The position numbers were made by a program, and so were the translations under genes. 64,000 nt of DNA from Boesenbergia rotunda (taxonomy: Eukaryota; Streptophyta; Magnoliopsida; Zingiberales; Zingiberaceae), in assembly GCA_024364735.1 (NCBI GenBank), contig JAGFNQ010007686.1, forward strand, positions 77,733 through 141,732, in the 5' to 3' direction. The notes beneath the pieces were generated by a model. It had not been told where the DNA came from and did no database searches. It was given only the letters and a program-made list of their open reading frames with translations. Position 1 is the stretch's first letter; each line of letters begins with the position of its first letter. Below, piece after piece: positions 1-11,587 of the stretch.

Positions 1-1189
1 AAATACATGAGATTAATTAGAATCCGTAGGACAAGAAAACGTTACTTGGGCTAGGTGTGACGTAGTCAGCCTAACGGGGACTGAGACACATAGACCATGT
101 CCTGAACCATGTGGGTATAAGATGGTGAAGGGAATGGGGCACGATTCATTATAGCTGCTGAAGGATTTCAGAATTGTTTCTGAGGTCAACCGTTGATCTT
201 TCGATTAATTGGGGATCATGATGTACTACTAGGTGCCACTCATGATCGTTCTATAATTGATTAATTATAGACGGCCAACATAAATCGAAAGTCTATTTAG
301 TCACACGCACTACGAGTAATCCGAGGGATTTAAGACGAGTTGAAAATTGGATTTTCCAATCAAGAGAGATTAGGTTTGGTTGAGCCAAACGATAAGTCAA
401 ATCTGAATTTTTCAGAGACGCATTGGAAGTGTAAAATGCCTAAGTCTTTTGAAGACTTAATATATGAATTAAATAAGTTTAATTCATTGGGGCTTGGCTT
501 AGATGGGCCGGCCAAAGAGGGCCTCCATCCTCTTTGCTTGGCCGGCCACAACAAAGGGAGAGGACCAAGTTTTTGGTTTAATTTATAAAATAAACAAAAT
601 GTGGTTTGTTTTATAAAATTATGGATGATATAAATTTTTTATATAATAAACCAAGGTTTGGTTTATTTTTCATAGAAATTAAAATGAACCATGGATTGGT
701 TTATTTTATAAAATCAATCATGGATTGATTTACCATGGATTGATTTACCATGATAAGGAAATTTATTTCATAAGAGAGATGAGACTTGATTGATTTTTAT
801 CATGAATTAAAATATGATTTTAACCATGATATAAAATCAAACTTGGCATGATGGAATAAGTTATTCCATATTTGATAGGCTTGAAAGTTGAGAGGCCACT
901 ATATAAGGACCCAAGGCAAGACTTGGGTAATAATCGAAGAGACGAAGGCATAGGCTCTCTCCCTCTCTTTCTCTCCTTCTCTTCTCCCCTTCTTGCCGTG
1001 CGCCAACCAGCCCCAAGAAGGAGCACCAGCCGACCATCCTTTTGTGGTTAGTCTTCTGACTTCTCTCTTGTTTTTTCTCGTCGCGTTCTCATAGAATCTA
1101 GTAGTTCTCGAGAACACGAAACTCGTGGCTTTGCGAAGTCATCCCGAAGATACTCGGCGTGGACGCGAATAGAGGCGGAGCTTCCAAGG
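1..1189 (+). mobile_element. A-family LTR, left part (split by element B)
   Basis: This stretch matches, with small differences, the inner part of two complete LTRs at 44022-46323 and 50012-52453, from about 44720 onward. The LTR starts left of the window. It stops at 1189 inside the motif CTTCCAAGG, where element B begins, and resumes at 55395 with GACGCTTACGG after the duplicated CAAGG (1185-1189 and 55390-55394). A TATA box, a CT-rich leader and a GGCCGGCC pair show the sense direction is plus. No coding capacity is seen. It is probably a solo LTR, since no primer site follows its end at 55627, but its other flank is outside the window. Confidence 0.88.
899..908 (+). promoter_or_regulatory. 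TATA box of A-family LTR
   Basis: CTATATAAGG lies at the same place as in the two complete A LTRs (45656-45666, 51792-51801) and is followed by a strongly CT-rich leader. This is the likely U3/R promoter of the family. Confidence 0.6.
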
Positions 1190-1418
1190 TGTGACGACCC
1201 CATACTTCTTATCCTTAAGGCGGACGCCTCTTTTACATAACCTTAACTTTACCTTATCCTTAGCCTTAGGTTACAACTACTTGACTTCCCTTAACTTGCT
1301 CTGAATTTTTTTTCTTTTTTTTTTTTTGAAAAAAACAACTTCCATTTTATTTGCTTTGCAATGATTTGACCCCTAGACCTCTTAGTTGTAAAACTGAAGC
1401 ACTAACCATCTGCCCTAC
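1190..1418 (-). mobile_element. B 3' LTR, first segment
   Basis: Starts TGTGACGACCCC and matches 53216-53432 of the other B LTR. It is cut at 1418 by element I (TSD CCTAC at 1414-1418 and 8894-8898). It carries a T/A tract and the tRNA-like module described separately. Confidence 0.88.
1356..1418 (-). other. tRNA-like module in B 3' LTR
   Basis: Read on the minus strand this begins GTAGGGCAGATGGTTAGTGC, which resembles a D-arm/A-box. It reaches GGGTCAAATC at 1363-1372, which is close to a B-box/T-loop. The second B LTR has the fuller GGGTCAAATCC at 53373-53383. No acceptor stem is evident, so this is not a tRNA gene. It could be a captured tRNA or SINE head inside the LTR. Confidence 0.4.
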
Positions 1419-1755
1419 TGTAACGACCCAGAAAATTCTCTTAATATTTTCTTAAAATATTGAGCAAGTCTAGATAATTTTCTGAGGGGCCCAGAAATAA
1501 TTATGTAAAATTGGGCCTAGAAATCCATGTTTTCTCATTTAAATTGAGAAAACTAAGTACTAATGAGCTTTAAATGGGCTCCAAAAATAGGTATTAATTA
1601 GGTAAAAATTTATATAAATTAGGTAAAATTAATATAAATATAAAAGAATTTTATTTAGGAATATTAGCATAGTTATGGGTGATTTTAGGGGGGGATTTTC
1701 GGAATTATAAAAATAATACAATAAATGAAATAAAAATAAAAATAAAAATAAATGT

Positions 1756-1826
1756 GCATGAGCCAAGGATTGAACCTTGGACCTCTTGTACAACCATGTA
1801 AGCCTTAACCAACTCACCTAGCAAGG
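1756..1826 (-). other. tRNA-like module in element I LTR 1
   Basis: On the minus strand it reads TAGGTGAGTTGGTTAAGG (A-box-like) followed about 25 nt later by GGTTCAATCC (B-box-like, 1767-1776), which sits inside the inverted repeat CCAAG...CTTGG. Matching modules are in LTR 2 (5522-5592) and J (39162-39229). It lacks a clear acceptor stem. Confidence 0.45.
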
Positions 1827-2278
1827 AATTCTTATGAGTAATTGAAGTGGAGGATAGTTAAGAGGTAAAAGGAGGTGAAGAGTCATGGAGAGGCTCTTCA
1901 TTTGCCTCCTTGATGGGTTATAATGAGAGGAGTTTTGGGAGTTACTTATTCTCTCAATCAAGTGCATTTCCTCTCCACTTCATTCCTCATCTTGCCGAGC
2001 ACCAAAGGGAGGAGTGCCTTGGAGAAAACTTCACAAGAGGTCTCATCTCTCAAGATCTCAAGTTCCTACAAGGTGACAAGGATTAGTTGTGGTCAAGAGA
2101 TACCAAGTCCTCTTCCTTCTCCTCTTTCAAGGTTCGAAAAATCAAGAAAACTAAGGTAAGACTCCCTCACCTGTGGTATAATAGTTACCAATGTTTTCCA
2201 TGATTTTTGGCTTGATATATGGGTGAGTTTCGGATTTAATGTTGAAGGGAAACAAAAATCAAGGTTCCTATGTTCAAA

Positions 2279-3330
2279 GGTTTCGGACAGCATGTTTTAA
2301 AGGTCCATAATTATGCTAAAAATCATGATAATATTATTTGATGTTCCCTTAGGATGTTTATAAGTTAAGTGTAATTTTTGGGGATTTTTGGAGTACCCTA
2401 GGACACCCTAGGGTCTCGGCCAACATGAAGAAGCAAAAACCCAGAACCTTTAGTTCAAGGGTTTCGGCCACTATGTTTTAAATGTCTAGAAATATGTTAA
2501 AAATCATGATAATATTATTTTATGTTCCCTTATGATGTTTAGAAGTTAATTGTAATTTTTGGGGATTTTTGGAGTAACCTAGGACACCCTAGGGTCTCGG
2601 CCAACATGAAGAAGCAAAAACCCAGAACCTTTAGTTCAAGGGTTTCGGCCACTATGTTTTAAATGTCTAGAAATATGTTAAAAATCATGATAATATTATT
2701 TTATGTTCCCTTATGATGTTTAGAAGTTAATTGTAATTTTTGGGGATTTTTGGAGTAACCTAGGACACCCTAGGGTCTCGGCCAACATGAAGAAGCAAAA
2801 ACCCAGAACCTTTAGTTCAAGGGTTTCGGCCACTATGTTTAAATGTCTAGAAATATGTTAAAAATCATGATAATATTATTTGACGTTCCCTTATGATGTT
2901 TAGAAGTTAAGAGTAATTTTTGGGAATTTTTGGAGTACCCTAGGACACTCTAGGGTTTCGGCCAACATGAAAGGGACAAAACCAAGGTCCCTATGTTTAT
3001 GGGTTTCGGCCACCATGATTTAAATGTCTATAAATATGTTAAAAATCATGATAATGTTATTTGATGTTCCCTTATGATGTTTAGAAGTTAAGTGTAATTT
3101 TTGGGAATTTTTGGAGTATCCTAGGACACTCTAGGGTTTCGGCCAACATGAAAGGGACAAAACCAAGGTCCCTATGTTTATGGGTTTCGGCCACCATGAT
3201 TTAAATGTCTATAAACATGTTAAAAATCATGATAATGTTATTTAATGCTCCCTGATGATGTTTATAAGTTAAGTATAAATTTTGGGAATTTTTGGAGCAC
3301 CCTAGAGGCCCATATGGTTCGGCCAACCCC
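2279..3330 (+). repeat. ~181-bp tandem repeat in I LTR 1
   Basis: Units begin near GGTTTCGG at about 2279, 2460, 2641, 2822, 3002 and 3184. Each contains AAATCATGATAAT, TTTTTGGAGTA, CCTAGGACAC and TCGGCCAACATGAA. The second and third full units are almost identical, which suggests recent local expansion. Non-coding. Confidence 0.85.
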
Positions 3331-3535
3331 AAGGACCCAAGGGTTAGGGTTGAGTCTTTAACTTCAAGCATATGTTTATGTGTGTTGCCATGATATAAGG
3401 ATGAAGGATGGTGATTGTGTGAATTATCACATGGCCTTGGGACTCCATAAGTTTCGGCCAATAAGGGTTAATAGGATAAGAGTTAAGATTTATTCCAAGT
3501 AAGGGTCCCAATGGCCCTATGGTAAGATGTGATTT

Positions 3536-3725
3536 ATGTTTATGAATGATATGCCATGCTTACGAATGATATGCCATGTTTATGAATGATATGCCATGTT
3601 TATGAATGATATGCCATGGTTATACATGATATGCTATGCTTATGAATGATATGCCATGTTATGAATGATATGCCATGTTTACGAATGATATGCCATGTTT
3701 ATGAATGATATGCCATGGTTATGCA
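3536..3725 (+). repeat. 19-bp satellite TATGAATGATATGCCATGT
   Basis: About nine or ten imperfect head-to-tail copies of TATGAATGATATGCCATGT. The same block is at 7301-7490 in LTR 2. Confidence 0.88.
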
Positions 3726-5130
3726 TGATAAGAATGATGTTATGACAAGTATGTTATGATCATGTTCATGATAAGAATGATGCCATGATAAGTATGCTAT
3801 GAATGTCTTATGAATGATGAAGCATGCAAAGTATTTTACTTTATGAATGGGCTTGTACCGGACCCAAGTATGGGTCCAAGGGATGGGCACCTTAAGAACG
3901 CCCCGGTTCTGGACTACCGGAGCTGTCCACGGTTCTGGCACTACCGGAGCTGTGCAACAGGGATGGGCTCCTTGAGAACGCCTCGGTTCGGGGACTACCG
4001 ACTATGCTGTCCTTACCCTAGTAGGTCGGGGCTAGCTACCTCAGATTTACAAGGGATGCGCGCTATGATGTATGTATGTGTTTACAAGCCGGGGACCCCA
4101 AATGTTATGATGATGATGTTTAAGCATTTTCAAAGTATGTTTTAAAAGTTAAGCATCCCTATGTATATGCATTCCACCCCTGCATTCATACATGTTATGC
4201 ATTATGTTATGATAATGATGTGTTATGCTTATGCTCCATGTTAAAAGATATGTATGAGAATGAATGATCCATGTTATGATTAGGGTAGGAAAATGCTCTT
4301 ATGATATCCTAGAATGTATGCCTATGTTTATGCCATATAGGTTGGTTTATATCTTATGTTTATATTTATGCCATGTCTCATGCCATGCTAGGAAAGTTTA
4401 TGAAGTTATGTTATGCCGTGTATCATGCCATGCTTAGAATGTTTACGATGTCTATGCTTGATATGCTAGAAAGTATGCCTATGGTTGATTTACATCTTAT
4501 GCTTATGTTCATGCCACATATGATGTCATGCTTAGAATGTTTACTTATGCTTATGCCTATGCTTATACTTTATGCCATGATAAGAATGTTCAATTAGATT
4601 TATGCCTATGTTTATGCTTTATGCTATGATAGAAATGTTTATAATGCTTATGTTCCATATGATTATGAATGAATGACGAATGATTTTAGTGAGTAGGAAA
4701 GAGTCTTACTAAGCCTGTGTGCTTATAGTCTTCTTTCCTTATACCGCAGATCATGCAAGGGGATAACGAGGAAGCAGCAGGAGGGCCTGAAGTATGTGTG
4801 TGTTGGTGACTTGGCCCATGAAATCAAATGTGTTAACCGTTTATGCTAAGAACTTTATTTTGACTACCTATATGCTCGAATAGTGACTTATGAAACTATA
4901 TGATAAGATGTCCAGTATGATATGATATGAACCTTATGGTATGATGTTAAGCATGTTATGACATGATGATTAAGCATGATGTTCATATGTGAAGTTCCAT
5001 GTCATTATATTAGGGATGGTAGTAGGGGCATGTATATGTAATGTTTAAGTTATTCCGCTGCAGTATGATGTTACATGCCTTAAGTATGTTAGCGTAACGC
5101 CGTTTTAGGAAAAAAAAAGCGGGCGTTACA

Positions 5131-5173
5131 GGTTGGTATCAGAGCTGTTACCATCTCACTACACACACATCAT
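5131..5173 (+). promoter_or_regulatory. Primer-binding site and entire interior of element I
   Basis: TGGTATCAGAGC at 5134-5145 matches the 3' end of plant initiator-Met tRNA, the usual primer for such elements. It lies three bases after LTR 1. Only about 28 more bases follow before LTR 2 begins at 5174, so gag, pol and the purine tract are absent. Confidence 0.88.
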
Positions 5174-5521
5174 TGTAACGACCCGGAAAATTCTCTTAAT
5201 ATTTTCTTAAAATATTGAGCAAGTCTAGATAATTTTCCGAGGGGCCCAGAAATAATTATGTAAAATTGGGCCTAGAAATCCATGTTTTCTCATTTAAATT
5301 TAGAAAACTATGTACTAATGAGCTTTAAATGGGCTCCAAAATAGGCATTAATTAGGTAAAAATTTATATAAATTAGGTAAAATTAATATAAATATAAAAG
5401 AATTTTATTTAGGAATATTAGCATAGTTATGGGTGATTTTAGGAGGGGATTTTCGGAATTATAAAAATAATACAATAAATGAAATAAAAATAAAAATAAA
5501 AATAAAAATAAAAATAAATGT

Positions 5522-5592
5522 GCATGAGCCAAGGATTGAACCTTCGACCTCTTGTACAACCATGTAAGCCTTAACCAACTCACCTAGCAAGG
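5522..5592 (-). other. tRNA-like module in element I LTR 2
   Basis: Same module as at 1756-1826, with the B-box-like GGTTCAATCC at 5533-5542 (minus strand). One base of the flanking stem differs (CTTCG for CTTGG on plus). Confidence 0.42.
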
Positions 5593-6043
5593 AATTCTTA
5601 TGAGTAATTGAAGTGGAGGATAGTTAAGAGGTAAAAGGAGGTGAAGAGTCATGGAGAGGCTCTTCATTTGCCTCCTTGATGGTTATAATGAGAGGAGTTT
5701 TGGGAGTTACTTATTCTCTCAATCAAGTGAATTTCCTCTCCACTTCATTCCTCATCTTGCCGAGCACCAAAGGGAGGAGTGCCTTGGAGAAAACTTCACA
5801 AGAGGTCTCATCTCTCAAGATCTCAAGTTCCGACAAGGTGACAAGGATTAGTTGTGGTCAAGAGATACCAAGTCCTCTTCCTTCTCCTCTTTCAAGGTTC
5901 GAAAAATCAAGAAAACTAAGGTAAGACTCCCTCACCTGTGGTATAATAGTTACCAATGTTTTCCATGATTTTTGGCTTGATATATGGGTGAGTTTCGGAT
6001 TTAATGTTGAAGGGAAACAAAAATCAAGGTTCCTATGTTCAAA

Positions 6044-7090
6044 GGTTTCGGACAGCATGTTTTAAAGGTCCATAATTATACTAAAAATCATGATAATATT
6101 ATTTGATGTTCCCTTAGGTTGTTTATAAGTTAAGTTTAATTTTTGGGGATTTTTAGAGTACCCGAGGACAGCCTAGTGTCTCGGCCAACATGAAGAAGCA
6201 AAAACCCAGAACCTTTAGTTCAAGGGTTTCGGCCACTATGTTTTAAATGTCTAGAAATATGTTAAAAATCATGATAATATTATTTTATGCACCCTTATGA
6301 TGTTTAGAAGTTAATTGTAATTTTTGGGGATTTTTGGAGTAACCTAGGACACCCTAGGGTCTCGGCCAACATGAAGAAGCAAAAACCCAGAACCTTTAGT
6401 TCAAGGGTTTCGGCCACTATGTTTTAAATGTCTAGAAATATTTTAAAAATCATGATAATATTATTTAATATTCCCTTATTATGTTTAGAAGTTAATTGTA
6501 ATTTTTGGGTATTTTTTGAGTACCCTAGGACACCCTAGGGTCTCGGCCAACATGAAGAAGCAAAAACCCAGAACCTTTAGTTCAAGGGTTTCGGCCACTA
6601 TGTTTAAATGTCTAGAAATATGTTAAAAATCATGATAATATTATTTGACGTTCCCTTATGATTTTTATAAGTTAATTGTAATTTTTGGGAATTTTTGGAG
6701 TACCCTAGGACACTCTAGGGTTTCGGCCAACATAAAAGTGACAAAACCAAGGTCCCTATGTTTATGGGTTTCGGCCACCATGATTTAAATGTCTATAAAT
6801 ATGTTAAAAATCATGATAATGTTATTTGATGTTCCCTTATGATGTTTAGAAGTTAAGTGTAATTTTTGGGAATTTTTGGAGTATCCTAGGACACTCTAGG
6901 GTTTCGGCCAACATGAAAGGGACAAAACCAAGGTCCCTATGTTTATGGGTTTCGGCCACCATGATTTAAATGTCTATAAACATGTTAAAAATCATGATAA
7001 TGTTATTTAATACTCCCTGATGATGTTTATAAGTTAAGTATAAATTTTGGGAATTTTTGGAGCACCCTAGAGGCCCATATGGTTTGGCCA
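6044..7090 (+). repeat. ~181-bp tandem repeat in I LTR 2
   Basis: Collinear with 2279-3330, with the same unit landmarks. The middle units are more diverged from one another than in LTR 1, which suggests gene-conversion-like homogenisation within LTR 1. Confidence 0.83.
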
Positions 7091-7300
7091 ACTCCAAGGA
7101 CCCATGTGTTAGGGTTGAGTCTTTAACTTCAAGCATATGTTTATGTGTGTTGCCATGATATAAGGATGAAGGATGGTGATTGTGTGAATTATCACATGGC
7201 CTTGGGACTCCATAAGTTTCGGCCAATAAGGGTTAATAGGATAAGAGTTAAGGTTTATTCCAAGTAAGGGTCCCAATGGCCCTATGGTAAGATGTGATTT

Positions 7301-7490
7301 ATGTTTATGAATGATATGCCATGCTTACGAATGATATGCCATGTTTATGAATGATATGCCATGTTTATGAATGATATGCCATGGTTATACATGATATGCT
7401 ATGCTTATGAATGATATGCCATGTTATGAATGATATGCCATGTTTACGAATGATATGCCATGTTTATGAATGATATGCCATGGTTATGCA
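7301..7490 (+). repeat. 19-bp satellite in I LTR 2
   Basis: Copies of TATGAATGATATGCCATGT matching the block at 3536-3725. Confidence 0.87.
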
Positions 7491-7793
7491 TGATAAGAAT
7501 GATGTTATGACAAGTATGTTATGATCATGTTCATGATAAGAATGATGCCATGATAAGTATGCTATGAATGTCTTATGAATGATGAAGCATGCAAAGTATT
7601 TTACTTTATGAATGGGCTTGTACCGGACCCAAGTATGGGTCCAAGGGATGGGCACCTTAACAACGCCCCGATTCTGGACTACCGGAGCTGTCCACGGTTC
7701 TGGCACTACCAGAGCTGTGCAACAGGGATGGGCTCCTTGAGAACGCCTCGGTTCAGGGACTACCGACTATGCTGTCCTTACCCTAGTAGGTCG

Positions 7794-7830
7794 GGGCTAG
7801 CTACCTCGGATTTACTAGGGATGCGCGCTA
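7794..7830. other. LTR hairpin, element I version
   Basis: CCCTAGTA pairs with TACTAGGG, an 8-bp perfect stem, around GGCTAGCTACC. LTR 1 has one mismatch at the same place (about 4016-4055). It is equivalent to the hairpins in B, D and J. Confidence 0.5.
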
Positions 7831-8898
7831 TGATGTATGTATGTGGTACAAGCCGGGGACCCCAAATGTTATGATGATGATGTTTAAGCATTTTCAAAGT
7901 ATGTTTAAAAGTTAAGCATCCCTATGTATATGCATTCCACCCCTGCATTCATACATGTTATGCATTATGTTATGATAATGATGTGTTATGCTTATGCTCC
8001 ATGTTAAAAGATATGTATGAGAATGAATGATCCATGTTATGATTAGGGTGGGAAAATGCTCTTATGATATCCTAGAATGTATGCCTATGTTTATGCCATA
8101 TAGGTTGGTTTATATCTTATGTTTATATTTATGCCATGTCTCATGCCATGGTAGGAAAGTTTATTAAGTTATGTTATGCCGTGTATCATGCCATGCTTAG
8201 AATGTTTACGATGTCTATGCTTGATATGCTAGAAAGTATGCCTATGGTTGATTTACATCTTATGCTTATGTTCATGCCACATATGATGCCATGCTTAGAA
8301 TGTTTACTTATGCTTATGCCTATGCTTATACTTTATGCCATGATAAGAATGTTCAATTAGATTTATGCCTATGTTTATGCTTTATGCTATGATAGAAATG
8401 TTTATAATGCTTATGTTCCATATGATTATGAATGAATGACGAATGATTTTAGTGAGTAGGAAAGAGTCTTACTAAGCCTGTGTGCTTATAGTCTTCTTTC
8501 CTTATACCGCAGATCATGCAAGGGGATAACGAGAAAGCAGCAGGAGGGCCTGAAGTATGTGTGTGTTGGTGACTTGGCCCATGAAATCAAATGTGTCAAC
8601 CGTTTATGCTAAGAACTTTATTTTGACTACCTATATGCTCGAATAGTGACTTATGGAACTATATGATAAGATGTCCAGTATGATATGATATGAACCTTAT
8701 GGTATGATGTTAAGCATGTTATGATATGATGATTAAGCATGATGTTCATATGTGAAGTTCCATGTCATTATATTAGGGATGGTAGTAGGGGCATGTATAT
8801 GTAATGTTTAAGTTATTCTGCTGCAGTATGATGTTACATGCCTTAAGTATGTTAGCGTATTGCCGCTTTAGGGAAAAAAAAGCGGGCGTTACACCTAC

Positions 8899-10851
8899 AA
8901 CACTTTCTTTTGAATGACACCAGTTATCTGATATAAGGCCAGTCGACTGGTATCGGCCATAGAAACTTTCTGTGCGCGGCACCAGTCGACTGGCCTCATG
9001 GGAGTCAACTGGTGCATCGAACAGATGTTTCTGTTTGATAGGGCAGTTGATTGTATCTGAAACAGTCGACTGGCACGCCTGAAAACTGCAGTTTCAGACC
9101 TGGGAACTCCTTTCAAGGGTCCATAATTCATACTCTTCCAAAGCATATAGATAAATAATTCCAAATCTGTACTCTATACCAGTTTTATAAACATCTTAGC
9201 AACCCAAAACAAATCCATTTACTTGCAATTAGGATCTTTGCGGAATTTAATAAACTATCAAAACATATGAAATCTATATTAGAGTTTGTACTTAACTTTG
9301 TCTCTATGCAAAGTTTAACCAAGATCATTTTGTTCTACCACTCCAAAACACTAACCACAAGTTTCTATGAGACTTAACCCAAGAATCTCTCCCACGACCG
9401 CCGCCACTGAACATTAATGCAAGTCCCGTTCGCCTCCTTAGCTTATGCTTTTTCTTTACCATTATCTGCAATAGAAGGAAATGCAACTAATAAGCGATTT
9501 GCTTAGTAAGTAATTCTTAACTCACAAATCCATGCGATCAATGATAAACATGCTCTTTTCAAAGTATGCTCGCTTCAAAATACATGCACTTGGAAATACT
9601 TGCACATGGGAACTTTCATATAATTATCATGCTCAATCATGCTTGAAAACATTTACATACATCAAAACACTTGCAAACTTAACATGCTCATGATTTCTTT
9701 TTAGACTTGATACTTATACATTTCCATACTTTTAAACACTAACTTCTTTGCTCTTGCTCTTTAACATGCTTGTAACATAACCACGTTAACATTCGTAACA
9801 AAACATGCACTTAAGGAAATTGAAACACTTACATATACTCATATACTTCAAAATAATAATCAACTTTCTAGGCCTTGACATTGTACCTGGTATCAATGTA
9901 CCATTGCGCGCATCCCTAATAGGTTTCGGGGTAGCGAGCCACCACACCCTATTAGAGCTTTTTTCTAACTTTCTGTGGGCCTCTCCTTTGCCCGGTACAT
10001 GTCACTTTACAAAAGTAAAATACTTTCTTACTCATAATGTTTATACTTATCAAGCTATCTCATCTTTTTCCATAAATTTGGCACTACAAACCTTTACTTT
10101 TCTTACATGGAACTTTCATCGAGCACCTTGCGTGCCATTAAACCAAAACTCATTTTTGGGACTTTTCAAGAACTTGGTCTTATCATGCTTAGATTCACAT
10201 ACATAAAACCTACTCCAATTCAAGTTCTATGATAAAACATGTATTCTTCAGAAACTTAAATCACACAATAAAACAATATTCTTAAAGCATGCACTTAGAT
10301 CACAAAATCACGGTTCTACAACGAGAAACTACATACGAAACTACTTCTATTGCATGTGAGTGATCTACTTACCCCTTTGTTTGAAGAAAACTCACTAAGT
10401 ATATAGTAAAATCCTAGCGTAGGACTCCTTTTTCTCTTCCTTGCGAGAAACTTCACTCCTTGGCCTTAGGGAAGGAACCCTAGGTTCTCTACTCAAGAGG
10501 AAGAAGAAGGAGGAAGAAAACCCTTGCTTTTCTCCCTGTTTTCGCAGCCTCCTCTCGCCCCTTCTTTGCGCCGACGCCAATCCCTAAAGGGGATTTAACG
10601 CAACTTAAGCGGAAGTTGAAACACCTCTTCATGAAAAGGGCTTACTCAACTATAACATAATTTCGATCCATCCTTTTTTCTACTTGATATCCTCCAACCT
10701 TCTGGCTAGCAGAGTCCACTTAAGGACCGACATGCCACGTGGTCGCGAGATCAAACCCCCATCGGACCCTTTTTTTTTCTTTTTATTTCAAAAAATTGCC
10801 AGAAAATTCTGAAAAATTTCTAATAATTCATGAAAATTATTGGGTGTTACA
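8899..10851 (-). mobile_element. B 3' LTR, second segment
   Basis: After the CCTAC duplication the B LTR resumes with AACACTTTC and runs to GTGTTACA at 10851, matching 53433-55389. It includes a block of CAGTCGACTGG-type palindromes (8930-9080), the hairpin at 9916-9955, a CT/GAAGGAGG-rich tract near 10490 and poly-T near 10770. Differences from the other LTR are frequent C/T and G/A changes. ORFs here are not conserved as proteins. Confidence 0.9.
9914..9957. other. LTR hairpin, B 3' LTR
   Basis: CTAATAGG (9916-9923) pairs with CCTATTAG (9948-9955) around GGGGTAGCGAGCCACC. The same structure is at 54447-54486. Confidence 0.5.
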
Positions 10852-10866
10852 ATCCTTCCTACCTTA
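10852..10866 (-). promoter_or_regulatory. Polypurine tract of element B (likely)
   Basis: Directly inside the LTR, the minus strand reads GGTAGGAAGGAT, a purine-rich stretch just before the terminal TGTAACACCC of the 3' LTR. Confidence 0.55.
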
Positions 10867-10886
10867 TAAAAAGTTCATCCTCGAAC

Positions 10887-11280
10887 TTAGAACAGCTCTA
10901 GATACCTTTGCCTCATGCTATCTTCTGATTCCCAGGTTGCCTCTTCATACTTCTGATTCAGCAATATGACTTTTACTAGTGGTACCACTTTGTTCCTCAG
11001 CTTCTTATCTGCTCGATCTATTATCTGAATAGGTCAACTTTCATAACTGAGATCTTCTTGAACTTGTATCATCTGTAGCTCAATCACTTGGTTGGCTTCT
11101 GGAATATGCTTCTTTAGCATTGAGACATGGAACACATTGTGTATTGCTGACATCTTTGGAGGTAGCTCCAACTCATAAGCTACTTTGCCAACTCTTTTCG
11201 TCACTAGGTAGGGTCCTATGTATCGAGGACTTAGCTTGCCTTTCTTGCCGAATCTCATTACACCCTTCATAGGGGCTACC
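10887..11280 (-). pseudogene. B integrase C-terminus and chromodomain (broken)
   Basis: The minus-strand frame from 11280 gives the post-core integrase region, with KGKLSPRYIGPYLV and HNVFHVSMLKKH. After an in-frame TGA near 11033 it gives a chromodomain-like tail (IQIIDR..., LVKVILLNQKYEEATWE) ending at a TAA at 10887-10889. In chromoviruses this tail reads histone marks and directs integration into heterochromatin. The 5' part of the gene is at 46645-47533, separated by element C, whose TSD is CTACC at 11276-11280 and 46645-46649. The TGA could be a CGA-to-TGA change. This copy cannot make integrase. Confidence 0.85.
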
Positions 11281-11587
11281 TGATAGATCGTCTAAGGCGT
11301 GCAGAGGGGGGGGGGGTGAATGCACTTTTTCAGATTGTTTAGATCTCTACAAAGTTGTTAGCGCAGCGGAAATAATAGTAAAACAATAATACAATCACTA
11401 ACCAATGCTAACACGGCGATTTTAGTTGGTATCCACCCCAGTCAGGTGACTAATCCAACAATCCGTCGGTGGATTAAACCCCGAATAACCTCCGACTAGA
11501 ACTCGTCACTCCTTGTGGGTGGAGAAACCTCGCCACAACACCAAGGACACTTTCTGAGTATACAAGACTACTAACTTGCCCTATCCA
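11281..11587 (-). mobile_element. C 3' LTR, segment 1
   Basis: Matches 43328-43635 of the 5' LTR, including the G-tract after GTGCAGA and the ATCC...CAACA block. Cut at 11587 by D (TSD ATCCA, 11583-11587 and 14238-14242). Confidence 0.9.

Larger units (their letters stand above)
1419..5130 (+). mobile_element. Element I, 5' LTR
   Basis: A 3,712-bp LTR, TGTAACG to CGTTACA. It holds, in order: a minus-strand tRNA-like module (1756-1826), about five and a half units of a roughly 181-bp tandem repeat (2279-3330), a 19-bp satellite (3536-3725), a GC-rich block of GGTTCTGG/CTACCGGAGCTG repeats (3850-4060), a long ATG/TTATGC-rich tract (4140-4680) and a short terminal hairpin (5094-5129). No ORF looks coding. 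Confidence 0.9.
1419..8893 (+). mobile_element. Element I: two 3.7-kb LTRs around a 43-bp interior
   Basis: The element begins TGTAACGACC and ends GGGCGTTACA, flanked by CCTAC (1414-1418, 8894-8898). It consists of LTR 1 (1419-5130), a 43-bp interior holding a tRNA-Met primer site, and LTR 2 (5174-8893). There are no gag or pol remains and no polypurine tract before LTR 2. The two LTRs are nearly identical by eye apart from a few short indels and substitutions, so this is one of the younger insertions. J (36062-39555) is a minus-strand relative. All ORFs here are translations of repeats. Confidence 0.9.
5174..8893 (+). mobile_element. Element I, 3' LTR
   Basis: A 3,720-bp LTR collinear with 1419-5130. 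It has one extra AAAAT unit at about 5490-5516. The terminal sequence GTATTGCCGC replaces GTAACGCCG. TSD CCTAC follows at 8894. Confidence 0.9.

Noticed and set aside
4373..4597. Met-rich small protein (also at 8136-8360)
   Set aside because: Product of the TTATGC/ATGCTT low-complexity tract; no conservation beyond the DNA repeat.
9805..10206. 133-residue plus-strand frame, also at 54336-54653
   Set aside because: Lies antisense within the B LTR; the two LTR copies disagree in length and it spans the conserved hairpin.
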